Shown piece by piece: positions 21,877-33,250 of a stretch of 64,000 bases of DNA. The first letter of the stretch is position 1; each line of letters opens with the position of its first letter. The stretch comes from Adenophora triphylla var. japonica (lineage: Eukaryota; Streptophyta; Magnoliopsida; Asterales; Campanulaceae), in the NCBI GenBank assembly GCA_022495995.1, contig JAFEMH010007493.1, forward strand, positions 23,715 to 87,714. Direction: 5' to 3'. The notes beneath the pieces are model-generated. The model worked only from the letters and a program-made list of their open reading frames with translations. It did no database searches and was not told the DNA's origin. Position numbers and translations under genes: made by a program.

Positions 21877-22334
21877 TTTTGGGGTTGTACCTATTTAGAC
21901 AGATACACTTTATGTTTCATGCACACTTTCTTCCTTCTCTCTTTTTTTTTTTTTTTTGGAATGTAATAACCTAGGATTATTGTCACTATCACTCTTTCTC
22001 TTTTTTTTTTTTATTATGCATATGGATGCGATGTTGCATGAGCCCGGTTTTGTGGCATGGATGTGGGTGTTTAGTATATGAATTGTTCTGGACAAGTTTT
22101 GTGCAGGTTTCGAGAGGCTAGGATGAAATATTCCTCCGCGGTGCGGCAAAGGTTAGCTAGCTGCAGATTTTCTGGTGGGAATCATTCTTGTCCATGCGGA
22201 TAAGGGTGAGGGACTCATTTCTGTCCGCGCGGATAGAAATGAGGCCTGACACTGTCATTTAATTTTTGCTTTGGATCTGGTTTTCACCTCTTTTAATTCA
22301 AGCATCCCCTTCAACTGCCCATTCAATCTATAAA
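21877..22334 (+). promoter_or_regulatory. Spacer between the PMD-like and DUF7745-like genes of X, with palindromes
   Basis: Non-coding. Two T-rich runs at 21943-21960 and 22001-22013. TCCATGCGGA at 22191-22200 and TCCGCGCGGA at 22224-22233 lie in the presumed promoter of the downstream DUF7745-like gene, now separated from it by the Helitron. The matching spacer in Z is 58875-59300. Confidence 0.55.
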
Positions 22335-22375
22335 CTAGTATAACACCCGTGCGTTAAACGCACGACCAACAAACT
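22335..22375 (-). other. Helitron 3' terminus with hairpin
   Basis: On the minus strand, the palindrome CGTGCGTTTAACGCACG, then GGTGTTATACTAG, end of element, then T of the target. Hairpin plus CTRR end is the Helitron 3' signature. Confidence 0.8.
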
Positions 22376-22590
22376 GTGAGAAATAACGAAAACTAAATAA
22401 AAAAAGTTGCTAAAAATGTCATTAAAAATATTCTTAATGGAATTAACAATAACAACTACAAATTTTGAAAATTTTATTTGTAAACAACATTTGTTGTTTC
22501 ATCCACAGTCTTTCCATCTTCATCACGTACTAATATCTTTAACCTATCATGAGTAGTTACCCTCAACTTGATGCCTGAACATTGGCCTTT

Positions 22591-22955
22591 TTACACAATA
22601 ATGACCTCTTTGTCCTCTCTTTCCGCAAGATCTTGTATCATGTCTAAAGTTTTCCTGACAAGCCTCTTTCTCATTATCCTAACCTGCGGCCCAATTAAAG
22701 GAAAGCAATAAGACAAGAACTCAACACAAGCAATAATGCTCAACTTAGAAGTCCACAAGAAACAGTAAAATATTTTGACTGTCACTAAGACCTTTTTATA
22801 AGAAATGGTAAAGCTAGGCTGATGGGTATTTTTAACCCTGTAATGGAGGTTTGAACTTACAATTCGGCTTTCCTGTAGAATTTCTCGTGAAACATTGAGA
22901 GGTAGATCATTTGAATCCACCACCCCTTTCACAAAGCTCAAATACCTTGGAAACT
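22591..22955 (-). pseudogene. Captured HSP90 fragment, two exons
   Basis: HSP90 is an ATP-driven chaperone. Exon a (about 22955-22862) reads [20 protein letters not shown] then [12 protein letters not shown], the middle domain of HSP90, and ends at a GTAAGT donor. An intron follows, and an acceptor in GGGCCGCAG opens exon b (about 22684-22600), [15 protein letters not shown] then QDLAERED. The wording fits organellar HSP90 forms (chloroplast or mitochondrial). Both ends are cut, so this is a piece, with intron retained, and therefore captured as DNA rather than as cDNA. Confidence 0.85.
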
Positions 22956-23199
22956 GCAAATAAGAATTGCATTTAGATCATCTACACTTTCTATATGATT
23001 AAGAGATAGTAGACCTACTAACGTGGAACGTAGGGAGTGCTAAAATGTCCAATTTCAAAAGACAAGGGTCAAATGACCCCCTTGCCTACAATGTGGCCTT
23101 GCCACTGTTGGCAGTAACAGTTAGCTCATCATATGCTCAAATAGAACCTTTTTTTTAAATCAAAATCAATCAAATGCCCTTAACAAATTCATGATTGAC

Positions 23200-23605
23200 A
23201 AGAAGTTTTCACCTGATCATAGTTAAGAACTTCGTCTGAAGTATGGTCATAAGCAGCAATCGTGCCAACTGGTTGGTTCCGAAAGAACACCAAAGCTCTA
23301 CGAAGAGAGTCCCAAGCTTCAGCAACCATTGGATGAGGCACAAACGAGTTACGAGTAGATGAAGCCGGGGTATCCAGTCCCGAACGTCCTCCGGGAGAAT
23401 AAGAAACGTCCAAATTCTCAAGAGCTCTTGATAAACCAATAGACATCTCACTAAGGGATCTCTCATCAAACGATCTTTCCCTCTTAATATTAAGCCTTGG
23501 CTTATCAAGAAGCTTTGTGAGATCATAGTCATCCATTTCAGAGATGGAGGCAACGGAACTCACATTCCGAAGCCCAAACTCTTTTGAACTATCCATACTA
23601 CTCAA
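23200..23605 (-). pseudogene. Captured first exon of an alkaline/neutral invertase gene
   Basis: Neutral invertases split sucrose in the cytosol or organelles. The minus-strand frame starts MSSMDSSKEFGLRNVSSV and continues SISEMDDYDLTKLLDKPRLN, RSFDERSLSEMS, LDTPASSTRNSF, HPMVAEAWDSLRRALVFF, VGTIAAYDHTSDEVLNYDQ. This is the conserved N-terminal part of the plant family. It ends at a GTGAAA donor just after LNYDQ, where the catalytic barrel would continue in the next exon, which is missing here. Confidence 0.88.
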
Positions 23606-24105
23606 CCCTTCTCTCCGAAAATACTCTGCATCACAAAAAGGGATTCATAAATCTTACAAGTACTAAAGTTCATAATTTTTTGCCAAGCTAAATGTCAAGC
23701 TTAAGCATTTAAGAAACACAAACAACGTCATCAAAATATTTACTAAAACAAAAAAATAAAACTAATATAGAAATTATATCATTACCCACAAGCTGTATTG
23801 GTGTAACACTAAATAAAATAATTGAAAAGAGACTTATAAAGGTAAAAATAGATCATGCAATATCCTTATCCAAGGGCAAATTTAGGAAGAAACTTCTTTT
23901 TAAGAAAATAAAATATTGAAATTATCCACATCTTTCTTATTCATTAGTCAGCATGAAGTGCCATTGACTCCATTGGTCCTTGGTTTGTGGGGAAATGTTT
24001 GTGGTTTGATACTCAAGATCTGAAAGTTAAATTCAAAGAAACAAATTAAATGACACGTAAATTAGATCATAAGTGAGCTGAGATAAAGGGCATCGCAAAA
24101 CCCAC

Positions 24106-25262
24106 CTGTCTAGATTGCCCTCCTTCAAGTTTCTGCCTCTTTATGGCTTGGTTTTCTTGAGCTAAGCTTGGAGTTCCAATCTTACTTGAGAAATTTGCAT
24201 CCCTGTATCATATATAATTAGCCATGTAACATTTGATAGTTGTGACAGACTTCTTGCCTCGAGTGCAGATGGAAAAAGAATTACATGACACGGAAGATAT
24301 GAGGACGAAAAATAAATTACTGAATCCTAACCTTCTAATGCTTGTTGGTTTAATGTATTTAACATTTGATAGTTGCGACTGATTTCTTGTTTTAAGTGCA
24401 GATGGATTTGCCACCGCACTTGCAATCTTTCTTGCTGACGTCTGTTGCTTCTTGGGATCAGTCCGTAGTTGTTTCTTTTGAGAAGCCATTGGTGGTTTCG
24501 GGGTGCAAGCTTCTTCTCCCAGGGACGTGTTTTTCTCGACAGTAAGTTGGTTAACGATTACAGGGGACGTAGAAGCACTGAAGAAGGCAATGTGGAAATG
24601 TTCAGAACTCCATTGTTATAACAATCATCTTTTACCTATCCCAAGACTTTGATAAAAGAACATACCTTTTGTTTTCTTGAGCGGATATAATTTCCTTCTT
24701 AACTTCACAAGTTTTCTCAGCAACAGAAGTCTGCAAAGGTTAAAGATGATCATACAAACTGGAAAACCAAGATTGGCTTGCATTTTTTTTCTCGTTAAAC
24801 TTCAATAAATATAGTTGTCAAATCTCTTATAAACAAAGGGCCACATACCAGATTGGAAATGCATGAATTATGTTCTTCTTTAGTTTCGTTGAAAGTTGCT
24901 TCTATTTCTACGGTAGTGTTCTTAAGTTGAGGCCTGTGAAAGGTAGAAATAAATATGTCTCAATCGAAGTAGGAGAATATTTGGGACGGGTGCAAATGAA
25001 AAATGCGCCATTTCTGTACAATCTTGTACAAAAGATACTCAGACCAAATTTTTTTACAAACAAGTATGAAGATGTTGGCCAAAACAACTGACCTATGTTC
25101 TGTTTTTGCTGTCTCGAAATCAGATTCCTTATTAGCATTAGATGCAAAAGATGATGACTTAGAAGATTCTTCTGGTGCAAGTAATGTTTCCCCTTGACTA
25201 AAATCGCAAAGGCTCTCTAGCAGAACTGTTCGACTGGTCTTAATTTTTGGCATAAAAGCTGC
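24106..25262 (-). pseudogene. Captured TPX2-like gene fragment, about five exons
   Basis: TPX2 proteins activate Aurora kinase and build spindle microtubules. Exon 1 (about 25262-25093) reads FMPKIKTSRTVLLESLCDFS, which I recognise as the N-terminal region of plant TPX2. Further exon-like blocks with GT/AG borders follow at about 24933-24848 (NTTVEIEATFNETKEEH), 24732-24667 (TSVAEKTCEVKKEI), 24580-24335 (a lysine-rich stretch with KKQLRTDPKKQQTSARKI) and 24203-24106 (LAQENQAIKRQKLEGGQSR). The identification rests on the first and last blocks and is from memory. Exon 1 is repeated at 31360-31271 by the large duplication. Confidence 0.6.
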
Positions 25263-26499
25263 ATAAATAATCAATTCAAAATGAAGCCCTAAGATCAGAT
25301 ATGATTCAAGAACAATTTTGAATGATTAATAAACTTAATTTATACGCTCCCAAAAACCAATTTTTCTCTAATCAGAGGAGAATTCATTTATCATCCTAAC
25401 AGATTCAAGAACATAGCAATTAATTGAATAAATATACAAATCCCCAAACCCTAGTTCCCAAATTGAAGCGAAAATCCTCAAGAAATTGAATACCCAGAAA
25501 ATTCCATAACTAACCCAAAGTCCAAAACTCTAGAATTTGAGGAACCCAAATGAAGCCCTAAGATCAGATATGATTCAAGAACAATATTGTATGATTAATA
25601 AACTTAATTTATACGCTCCCAAAAACCAATTTTTCACTAATCAGAGGAGAATTCATTTAAATGCAAATGCTCAAATATCAATACATCTACATTAATTTAT
25701 ATTTTGGCTCAAATCGTGAAGCTCAAATATATAACAAAAAGACCTCTACCAAATGTTGCAAATATCGAACTAACAACTTTAAAAAGTCTAACCAAATGCA
25801 TAAACCTTTAAGTTAATCACAAAGGAAATAGAATCAATAAAATTGTTTTATCTATCAATTATATCCGTAGAATAAAACATAGTTCTCAAAAGTTCAACTA
25901 ATAACAGAGCCGAATAACCAATTTTGATATCAAGGCAGCAAGCTGACTACTAACAAATTATAAGATAAGAAAATACCCAAAATCTTAAATACAAGAAATG
26001 ACACCCGACAAGCTTAAACTGAATTATCTATAAAATGTAAAACAAGATCTTTTGTCAAGTACCATAGAACTTAATATCAGAAACTTTGCATCCGTTTTTG
26101 TAGCTCCAATACATAGCTATCCTGACACCAAAATTTCCAGCTATGAACTAAGGATTGGGAAATTATGAAAAGATGCAAATATGCCCAAAACATAAACACA
26201 AAAGAAATGAAGAAATTAATACAACTACACTAATCTATCAAAAGAATATTAATATGAACTTACACCACAAGCTTAGAATCTCAAACAGATAACAGAACAA
26301 ACTTTCATGACTACAACTCTCATATGTGCATGCCAATACTCAAGTTACCATCAGTATCATATGTGAATGCCAATTCTCAAGTTACCATCTTATACTGAAG
26401 TAAATCAAAAAGGGGATGCAAAAACTATAAGAAACAGCTAAAGAGTGCAGCATGTATAATTTAGAATTAAAGAAAGTTTCTAACTTAAATAAGATAAAA

Positions 26500-26610
26500 A
26501 ACAGACTTGCAACAAGCTCTTGCCTGTTTCTTTTTTCGCATTTCATACTCTGATCTGAATTTACTTGACTCTTCAGTTTGCTGGAAGTATTCATCATCAA
26601 GCCGGCCGTC
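26500..26610 (-). pseudogene. Exon-like fragment of an unrecognised gene (copy 1)
   Basis: The minus strand reads DGRLDDEYFQQTEESSKFRS and EYEMRKKKQARA, a charged, probably helical stretch followed by a lysine-rich tail. I do not recognise the gene. The same block is at about 32598-32708 in copy 2. Confidence 0.35.
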
Positions 26611-26739
26611 TAATTATTCAAAAAAGTAAGATTTGATAAACAAAGTGAAGTGCAAATGAGAAAGATTGACAATAAAAATCAAAGAAACAGTAAAGCTTTT
26701 CTAATTGAAATCTATAAAAATCAACTACTATGTTAAAAG

Positions 26740-27150
26740 CAAGGTATACCTTGGACCATGCATGAAAGTGCAGGGAAGTAAGTTTTCCAAAATTGGGCTG
26801 GTCCATGTGTATATTAAGACTCGACTCTGGTCAATGTAGCATCCTCGATCAACAGCCATATCTACCAACATTTTTTGCTTGATCTCCCAAACAGTCCTGA
26901 ATGCATAAAAACTTTTTAAGGGACCGGAAATTGGAAATATAAATAATGATATAACAAAGAGATACTGGAACTTTTATTAATATCTCAGCTCCGTACAAGT
27001 AAATAGCTTTGAGGTCTTCAGGAATCTCGGAAATTTTTTGAACAGAGCCATTCTCATAGATTATCTGGTTCTTAAGAGTGGGAGACCACATGCCACCCAT
27101 TTCAGTTAAGTCATGTAGGAGGTGCTTGTTGACCACAACAAATTCCCCAC
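26740..27150 (-). pseudogene. Captured ribonucleotide reductase large-subunit fragment (copy 1)
   Basis: RNR1 makes deoxynucleotides. The exon at about 27150-26970 reads VVNKHLLHDLTEMGGMWSPT and QKISEIPEDLKAIY. The next exon (about 26900-26745) holds WEIKQKMLVDMAVDRGCYID and HMDQPNFGKLTSLHFHAWSK, part of it in another frame. These are conserved blocks of the RNR1 barrel. An intron remains between them. The fragment lacks the catalytic cysteines and cannot function. Confidence 0.85.
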
Positions 27151-27388
27151 TGAAAATTAAATTAATAGTAAGAATCTTCTACAGCAAAGCCATGTGATTC
27201 TTAAGGAAATCATATCATTTTGTCTCTTTAACACAATCACTCATAAATGTAGTGTCCTTTGAGAAGTTGAAGGCTCCATTAAAGTCAGCATGCCTAATGT
27301 AATTTACATACAATTTAGCAATAAATATATATCGAAAGCCAATTAAGGCCAACCAAAAGAAATGGAAATATATAATTGTGCAGATTAC

Positions 27389-27616
27389 TCACACATCCAG
27401 GGTGCAGTAGTCAAGTTCCCTGGCTATATCCTTATTATATGTTGCAGTAATATTCGTAAATTGGCTTGAGATCAGGGAAAAAACAATACTTTTAGTATAC
27501 TCATTTCCACCCACAGGTCCCGCACAACGAACACGTGGCCAAGACCCCAACACAAAAATGAGAAACACGTATGGAGCCCAAGAGGCAATGATCCCCCCTC
27601 CACTCATTTCAGTCAA
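27389..27616 (-). pseudogene. Unrecognised exon-like frame (copy 1)
   Basis: The minus-strand frame starts MTEMSGGGIIASWAPYVFLI, a possible signal peptide or membrane segment, and ends DIARELDYCTLDV before a GTGAGT donor-like site. I cannot name it. Copy 2 is at 33487-33714. Confidence 0.3.
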
Positions 27617-27900
27617 TCAACTCAAAGGGTGAGTTGTCAATGATAATAAACAAAAATCTAAAAACATATTGAACCTACTCCTATGTCCGCTAAACTACAA
27701 TCACTCAAAGGCTTCCAATATAACGAACACGAAATAGCCAATAGGCAATTCACAGAGTGGGTCTTAACCCCAATAGGTAAAAGAATCAACATTTATCAGT
27801 CAAAAAAGAAAACTAAACAGAACCTATTGGAAAATGATCTTATCTCCACTCACTACATCATTCAAAGCTCTCCTTACAACAAAACCAACAATACCCAATA

Positions 27901-28183
27901 CTCCCTCCGTCCCGCTAATATTAGCACAATCACTGTTTGCGCGGGAATTAAGGAATATGATATTTTAATAAAATGTTGTGAGTGTAAAAGAATGAGTGGA
28001 GAGAGAATAGTGGAGGGTGTAATAAATTATAATGGTGTTGTGAGTATTAAAATAATGTAGGAAAGAGAATGAGTGGGGTTGGGTGAATATTTTATTAATA
28101 TAAAGTTTCCTTTTTGGGAGTGTGCGGATATTAGCGGGACGCCCAAAAAGGAAAGTGTGCTAATATTAGCGGGACGGAGGGAG
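27901..28183. mobile_element. Stowaway-type MITE (283 bases)
   Basis: Terminal inverted repeats CTCCCTCCGTCCCGCTAATA at both ends, TA duplication at 27899-27900 and 28184-28185. The other large-repeat copy has an uninterrupted single TA at the same place. CTCCCTCCGTCCC is the common Stowaway terminus of the Tc1/mariner group. No transposase. Confidence 0.93.
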
Positions 28184-28489
28184 TAAACAATATAAATGCG
28201 AGAATCACCCAACAGCTAAAATATCAAAATTTGTATTAAAAAAATCAAGAATCAAGGAAAATTCAAAGAGCAATGAACCTATACACTCTTCAAATCATTA
28301 AAAGCTCTCCAGCTCAAGATTGGAACTCAACAGAAGTGTTAAAGTATCAAAATTATCAAAAAAATATATATATATACAAAACCTAAACATTTTATCTAAT
28401 ATAACAAATAATTCAATAATTACATTGCTAGATTCTTGGATTTACTGAAAAACCTAAATTTAAAGCAGAGAGAGAGATAACCACAGACC

Positions 28490-29220
28490 TTTAACGCTAG
28501 AAAATATGCAAAGCCACGAAAGATTTCTTGATATCCTCATCAAATACAACTGCAAATTTTATACCTTTGCTGTAAAAGGAAACATAAAAATTTAGAAAAA
28601 TAAAATTTGACAGAATTTAAGAGCTTACTGAAAAAAAAATACAAACATAAAAAATAGTATTATATTCACCATGTTGTCGATGCTATGATTGGGGTATACA
28701 TAACGAACGTTGCGAAAAAAACTGTAGGATGATTTCATCACAATCTCCCCCGTTGCCATTGTTTTCGATTAGATCTGTAAAAGATGAATTTTAGACGATT
28801 TCAGTTCACTGGAATGTGGGATTTTGAGAGAGTTTTTAAAACGTAAGAGGAGAGAGAAGCAATTGATGTTGCCGGAGAAGATGGAGGAGGTGAAATGACC
28901 GAAAGTGAACATCTAGGGTTTAAAACTTTTAGTACTTTAGACAAAGAAGGTCGGAGGGAGGGTGAGCGAAGATATCGATGGGTCTCTCAGAGTCGTCGCT
29001 GAAAATATGGCCAGGAACGATGGCCGGGAACGATGGTTGAAATCGATGAAGAACAAGGGGAAGATGACGGTGGGATGGTCGGCGGTAGTAGAGAGAGTTT
29101 AAGAGAGAGAGAGAGTGATAGAGAGAGAAGGAAAGTGGGTAAAGGTGATCAAGTAATGAAGACCAAGTTTTCTTGGTTCCTCACCGATATCTTAGCCGTG
29201 TTGCACTCATCTTGAGTTGG
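28490..29220 (-). pseudogene. Exon-like sequence of an unrecognised gene (copy 1)
   Basis: A minus-strand ATG near 28759 opens MATGEIVMKSSYSFFRNVRY before a GTGAATA donor-like site. A second block, KGIKFAVVFDEDIKKSFVAF, lies near 28580-28510. The stretch 28800-29215 is purine-rich on the plus strand (GAGAGAG) and looks like 5' untranslated DNA. I cannot name the gene. Confidence 0.35.
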
Positions 29221-29804
29221 CATGGTTGTTGCTTTAGGATGATGAATGCAAGAAGAATAATTGGAATGAAATGATCTTTGTTCTTGCATGCAGATGATCA
29301 GTGCACTTGCCCCAAACTAACAGTCTGTCAGCTCCTTATATAGGGGAAGTAGCATGGTCACATATTATGACGGGTTTTTTTTTTTTTTTGGTGCACAATT
29401 AAGGAGGGAGATCAAAGGATACAAAAACCTTAGTTACCTACGTGTAAGTAGAGGACAAGAGGAAGCCGCGAAGGCCATTATGACGTGGGAGTTGTACTTG
29501 CATATTTTGTTTTTAAAGTTGTATTTACTAACAACTTGTTTGAGTACTCAAATAGATGGTCAATATTAATTTATCTCAAAATCTTATAAAAACCCAATTT
29601 TTTATTCTAAGAAAAAATAGATTTTAGCTTTAAAATTTGCTATAAAACAAGTTCATATGGTGTTAAAAAAACGAATTTTTCTATAGTGTTATGAAAAATA
29701 AAGTTTATCATAAGACTTACTCTTAATCTATTACTTTAAATCCAATTTATGGTACAACCACAAAGGTACAATTTTGATTTAAATTAGAAATGGCGCTTTT
29801 GTTA

Positions 29805-29905
29805 CCTGTTGTGACTCTCTTTTTTTGTCCACCAGATATACTCCTGATCATATCATCCCCTACCAGAGTATCTGCATAGAATACTTTGAGATAATTTGAG
29901 TAACA
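29805..29905 (-). pseudogene. Captured ABCG (PDR-type) transporter exon (copy 1)
   Basis: The minus strand reads YADTLVGDDMIRSISGGQKK then RVTTG. SGGQKKR is the ABC signature of the nucleotide-binding domain, and ADT.VGD.M.R is typical of plant PDR/ABCG pumps. Only this exon-sized piece remains. Confidence 0.8.
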
Positions 29906-29939
29906 CCATTTTAAAGCGAAAACCTTACCCTTTCTGGAC

Positions 29940-30496
29940 AACCCCATGATGAGATTACACTAATCTTTGACTCTAGTTCCTCAGTAGTCAAGTTTCCATC
30001 ATAAGCAGTTAAAACGTCTGCTGCAGCGACAACAAATGGTCTAAAATCCACCACAATTATCTCTGCATCAAATAAATGAACATCACAAATTAAATAAAAC
30101 TACACACAATAAAAGGAAAATTCAAGACAAAATCCAATCTTCAAAATGTAGCATACCTTGAGATGCCATGACAAATAAATTTATGAATTTATTTAACAAA
30201 AGAATTACATCAAAGGTTTGCCTTGATAAGAACTGATCAAGATACATCAGTGAGAGATAAGCTGTACGGTAATGAAAGCCAAAAACTGATCTTGCCTGCA
30301 AAAATCACACCTTTTTACATAAATTAAAAGAAAAACCAAACATAAACACACAAAAAAAAATTACTTTCAGAAAATCAATGCGAGCTAATTTCACCCAATT
30401 TTGGGTCTCTTGAGAACAATCATCAATGGCAGAAGATTTGACAGCAACATTACCATGTTTTGACCTAGAACTGACATTACAAGGAGGACTAACCAA
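29940..30496 (-). pseudogene. Captured D-type cyclin fragment (copy 1)
   Basis: Exon-like blocks: NWVKLARIDFLK (near 30400-30365), FGFHYRTAYLSLMYLDQFLS (about 30290-30200), and a C-terminal block RPFVVAAADVLTAYDGNLTT (about 30060-29940). The FHYRTAYLS.MYLDQFLS wording is the cyclin box of plant CYCD proteins, which activate CDKA at the G1/S step. The part with the second helix pair is missing and the middle exon runs into unrelated sequence. Subtype CYCD5 is possible but not certain. Confidence 0.65.
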
Positions 30497-30758
30497 AGTA
30501 AGTCAAACAAATCACACTATCAAGCTTTCTCAAAGAACTATGAGTTTATATCGCTTTAGTAGAATAGTTGTGATCCATTTACTAAGAAAGACCCAATTCA
30601 TGAGCTGAAGAAAGAAAAACTACACGAAAAACCTAAACCTAGAAGAAATTGAAACCCTAAATCTTAAATTGAAATTGTAGCCCTCAATTGATAGAAATCA
30701 TCCAAAATTTGAAAGAGTTTCAATTTCAAAGCCCTAAATTTGTTAAGAATTTAGAAAT

Positions 30759-30971
30759 TTAGGGACATGAGATTGGATTAAGAGCGAGAAAAGGTGAATG
30801 GAGAGAAGAGATACCTGTATCGAAACCTTCTGCAACATCTTGCTGCTGCAATTGCGTGGTGATCGGAGTGCGGCGTCTAGGAATTTGATTATTCGACCTT
30901 GATTCTCTCTTTATCGCTGCACAAATAATAGCGCAAAAAAGAAATCCAACCCACAAACTCCACATAGCCAT
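30759..30971 (-). pseudogene. Unrecognised first exon with signal-peptide-like start (copy 1)
   Basis: MAMWSLWVGFLFCAIICAAI then a basic, glutamine-rich stretch, ending before a CAG|GTATCT donor near 30812. The N-terminus looks like a signal peptide. GA-rich repeats upstream (30980-31060) may be its 5' leader. Copy 2 is at 36570-36782. Gene unknown. Confidence 0.4.
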
Positions 30972-32837
30972 GTTTAAAGAGAGAAGAGAGAAGCGAGAGA
31001 GAGAGAGAGAAGCAAGAAAGAGAGAAGCGAGAGAGAGAGAGAGAGCTCGGATCTATGGAAGAAAAAAGAGGATGTTTCTGCGAAGAGGGAGTGACACTGG
31101 AGAGAGGAGTAGAGAGAGAGAAGAAATCGATTATAATGGAATATGAACGGACTCCGCCTTATTATTTTGCTATCACGGTGTATTTTCGAATTACGAGTAT
31201 GTAAGGGGTGTATGAAGTAATTGGTTTTGGGAGGAATGAATCTGAACTTTATTGAGTCCAGATGCTTGTCTGGTGCAAGTAATGTTTCCCCTTGACTAAA
31301 ATCGCAAAGGCTCTCTAGCAGAACTGTTCGACTGGTCTTAATTTTTGGCATAAAAGCTGCATAAATAATCAATTCAAAATGAAGCCCTAAGATCAGATAT
31401 GATTCAAGAACAATTTTGAATGATTAATAAACTTAATTTATACGCTCCCAAAAACCAATTTTTCTCTAATCAGAGGAGAATTCATTTATCATCCTAACAG
31501 ATTCAAGAACATAGCAATTAATTGAATAAATATACAAATCCCCAAACCCTAGTTCCCAAATTGAAGCGAAAATCCTCAAGAAATTGAATACCCAGAAAAT
31601 TCCATAACTAACCCAAAGTCCAAAACTCTAGAATTTGAGGAACCCAAATGAAGCCCTAAGATCAGATATGATTCAAGAACAATATTGTATGATTAATAAA
31701 CTTAATTTATACGCTCCCAAAAACCAATTTTTCACTAATCAGAGGAGAATTCATTTAAATGCAAATGCTCAAATATCAATACATCTACATTAATTTATAT
31801 TTTGGCTCAAATCGTGAAGCTCAAATATATAACAAAAAGACCTCTACCAAATGTTGCAAATATCGAACTAACAACTTTAAAAAGTCTAACCAAATGCATA
31901 AACCTTTAAGTTAATCACAAAGGAAATAGAATCAATAAAATTGTTTTATCTATCAATTATATCCGTAGAATAAAACATAGTTCTCAAAAGTTCAACTAAT
32001 AACAGAGCCGAATAACCAATTTTGATATCAAGGCAGCAAGCTGACTACTAACAAATTATAAGATAAGAAAATACCCAAAATCTTAAATACAAGAAATGAC
32101 ACCCGACAAGCTTAAACTGAATTATCTATAAAATGTAAAACAAGATCTTTTGTCAAGTACCATAGAACTTAACATCAGAAACTTTGCATCCGTTTTTGTA
32201 GCTCCAATACATAGCTATCCTGACACCAAAATTTCCAGCTATGAACTAAGGATTGGGAAATTATGAAAAGATGCAAATATGCCCAAAACATAAACACAAA
32301 AGAAATGAAGAAATTAATACAACTACACTAATCTATCAAAAGAATATTAATATGAACTTACACCACAAGCTTAGAATCTCAAACAGATAACAGAACAAAC
32401 TTTCATGACTACAACTCTCATATGTGCATGCCAATACTCAAGTTACCATCAGTATCATATGTGAATGCCAATTCTCAAGTTACCATCTTATACTGAAGTA
32501 AATCAAAAAGGGGATGCAAAAACTATAAGAAACAGCTAAAGAGTGCAGCATGTATAATTTAGAATTAAAGAAAGTTTCTAACTTAAATAAGATAAAAAAC
32601 AGACTTGCAACAAGCTCTTGCCTGTTTCTTTTTTCGCATTTCATACTCTGATCTGAATTTACTTGACTCTTCAGTTTGCTGGAAGTATTCATCATCAAGC
32701 CGGCCGTCTAATTATTCAAAAAAGTAAGATTTGATAAACAAAGTGAAGTGCAAATGAGAAAGATTGACAATAAAAATCAAAGAAACAGTAAAGCTTTTCT
32801 AATTGAAATCTATAAAAATCAACTACTATGTTAAAAG

Positions 32838-33250
32838 CAAGGTATACCTTGGACCATGCATGAAAGTGCAGGGAAGTAAGTTTTCCAAAATTGGGCTGGT
32901 CCATGTGTATATTAAGACTCGACTCTGGTCAATGTAGCATCCTCGATCAACAGCCATATCTACCAACATTTTTTGCTTGATCTCCCAAACAGTCCTGAAT
33001 GCATAAAAACTTTTTAAGGGACCGGAAATTGGAAATATAAATAATGATATAACAAAGAGATACTGGAACTTTTATTAATATCTCAGCTCCGTACAAGTAA
33101 ATAGCTTTGAGGTCTTCAGGAATCTCGGAAATTTTTTGAACAGAGCCATTCTCATAGATTATCTGGTTCTTAAGAGTGGGAGACCACATGCCACCCATTT
33201 CAGTTAAGTCATGTAGGAGGTGCTTGTTGACCACAACAAATTCCCCACTG
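32838..33250 (-). pseudogene. Captured ribonucleotide reductase large-subunit fragment (copy 2)
   Basis: Sequence as in copy 1 (26740-27150), same exon-intron layout and same frame breaks. Confidence 0.85.

Larger units (their letters stand above)
25171..31270. repeat. Large direct repeat, copy 1 (6.1 kb) inside the Helitron
   Basis: Starts at TCTGGTGCAAGTAATG inside the TPX2-like exon and ends at GAGTCCAGATGCTTG, after which the same start sequence begins again. Almost every base I compared matches copy 2. The main difference is the MITE at 27901-28183, present only here. Small differences are found near 28990 and 29050, and in two poly-T/poly-A runs. Confidence 0.93.

Noticed and set aside
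22591..25262. Functional HSP90, neutral invertase and TPX2-like genes
   Set aside because: Each is a short exon block without the rest of its domain, packed together in a Helitron.
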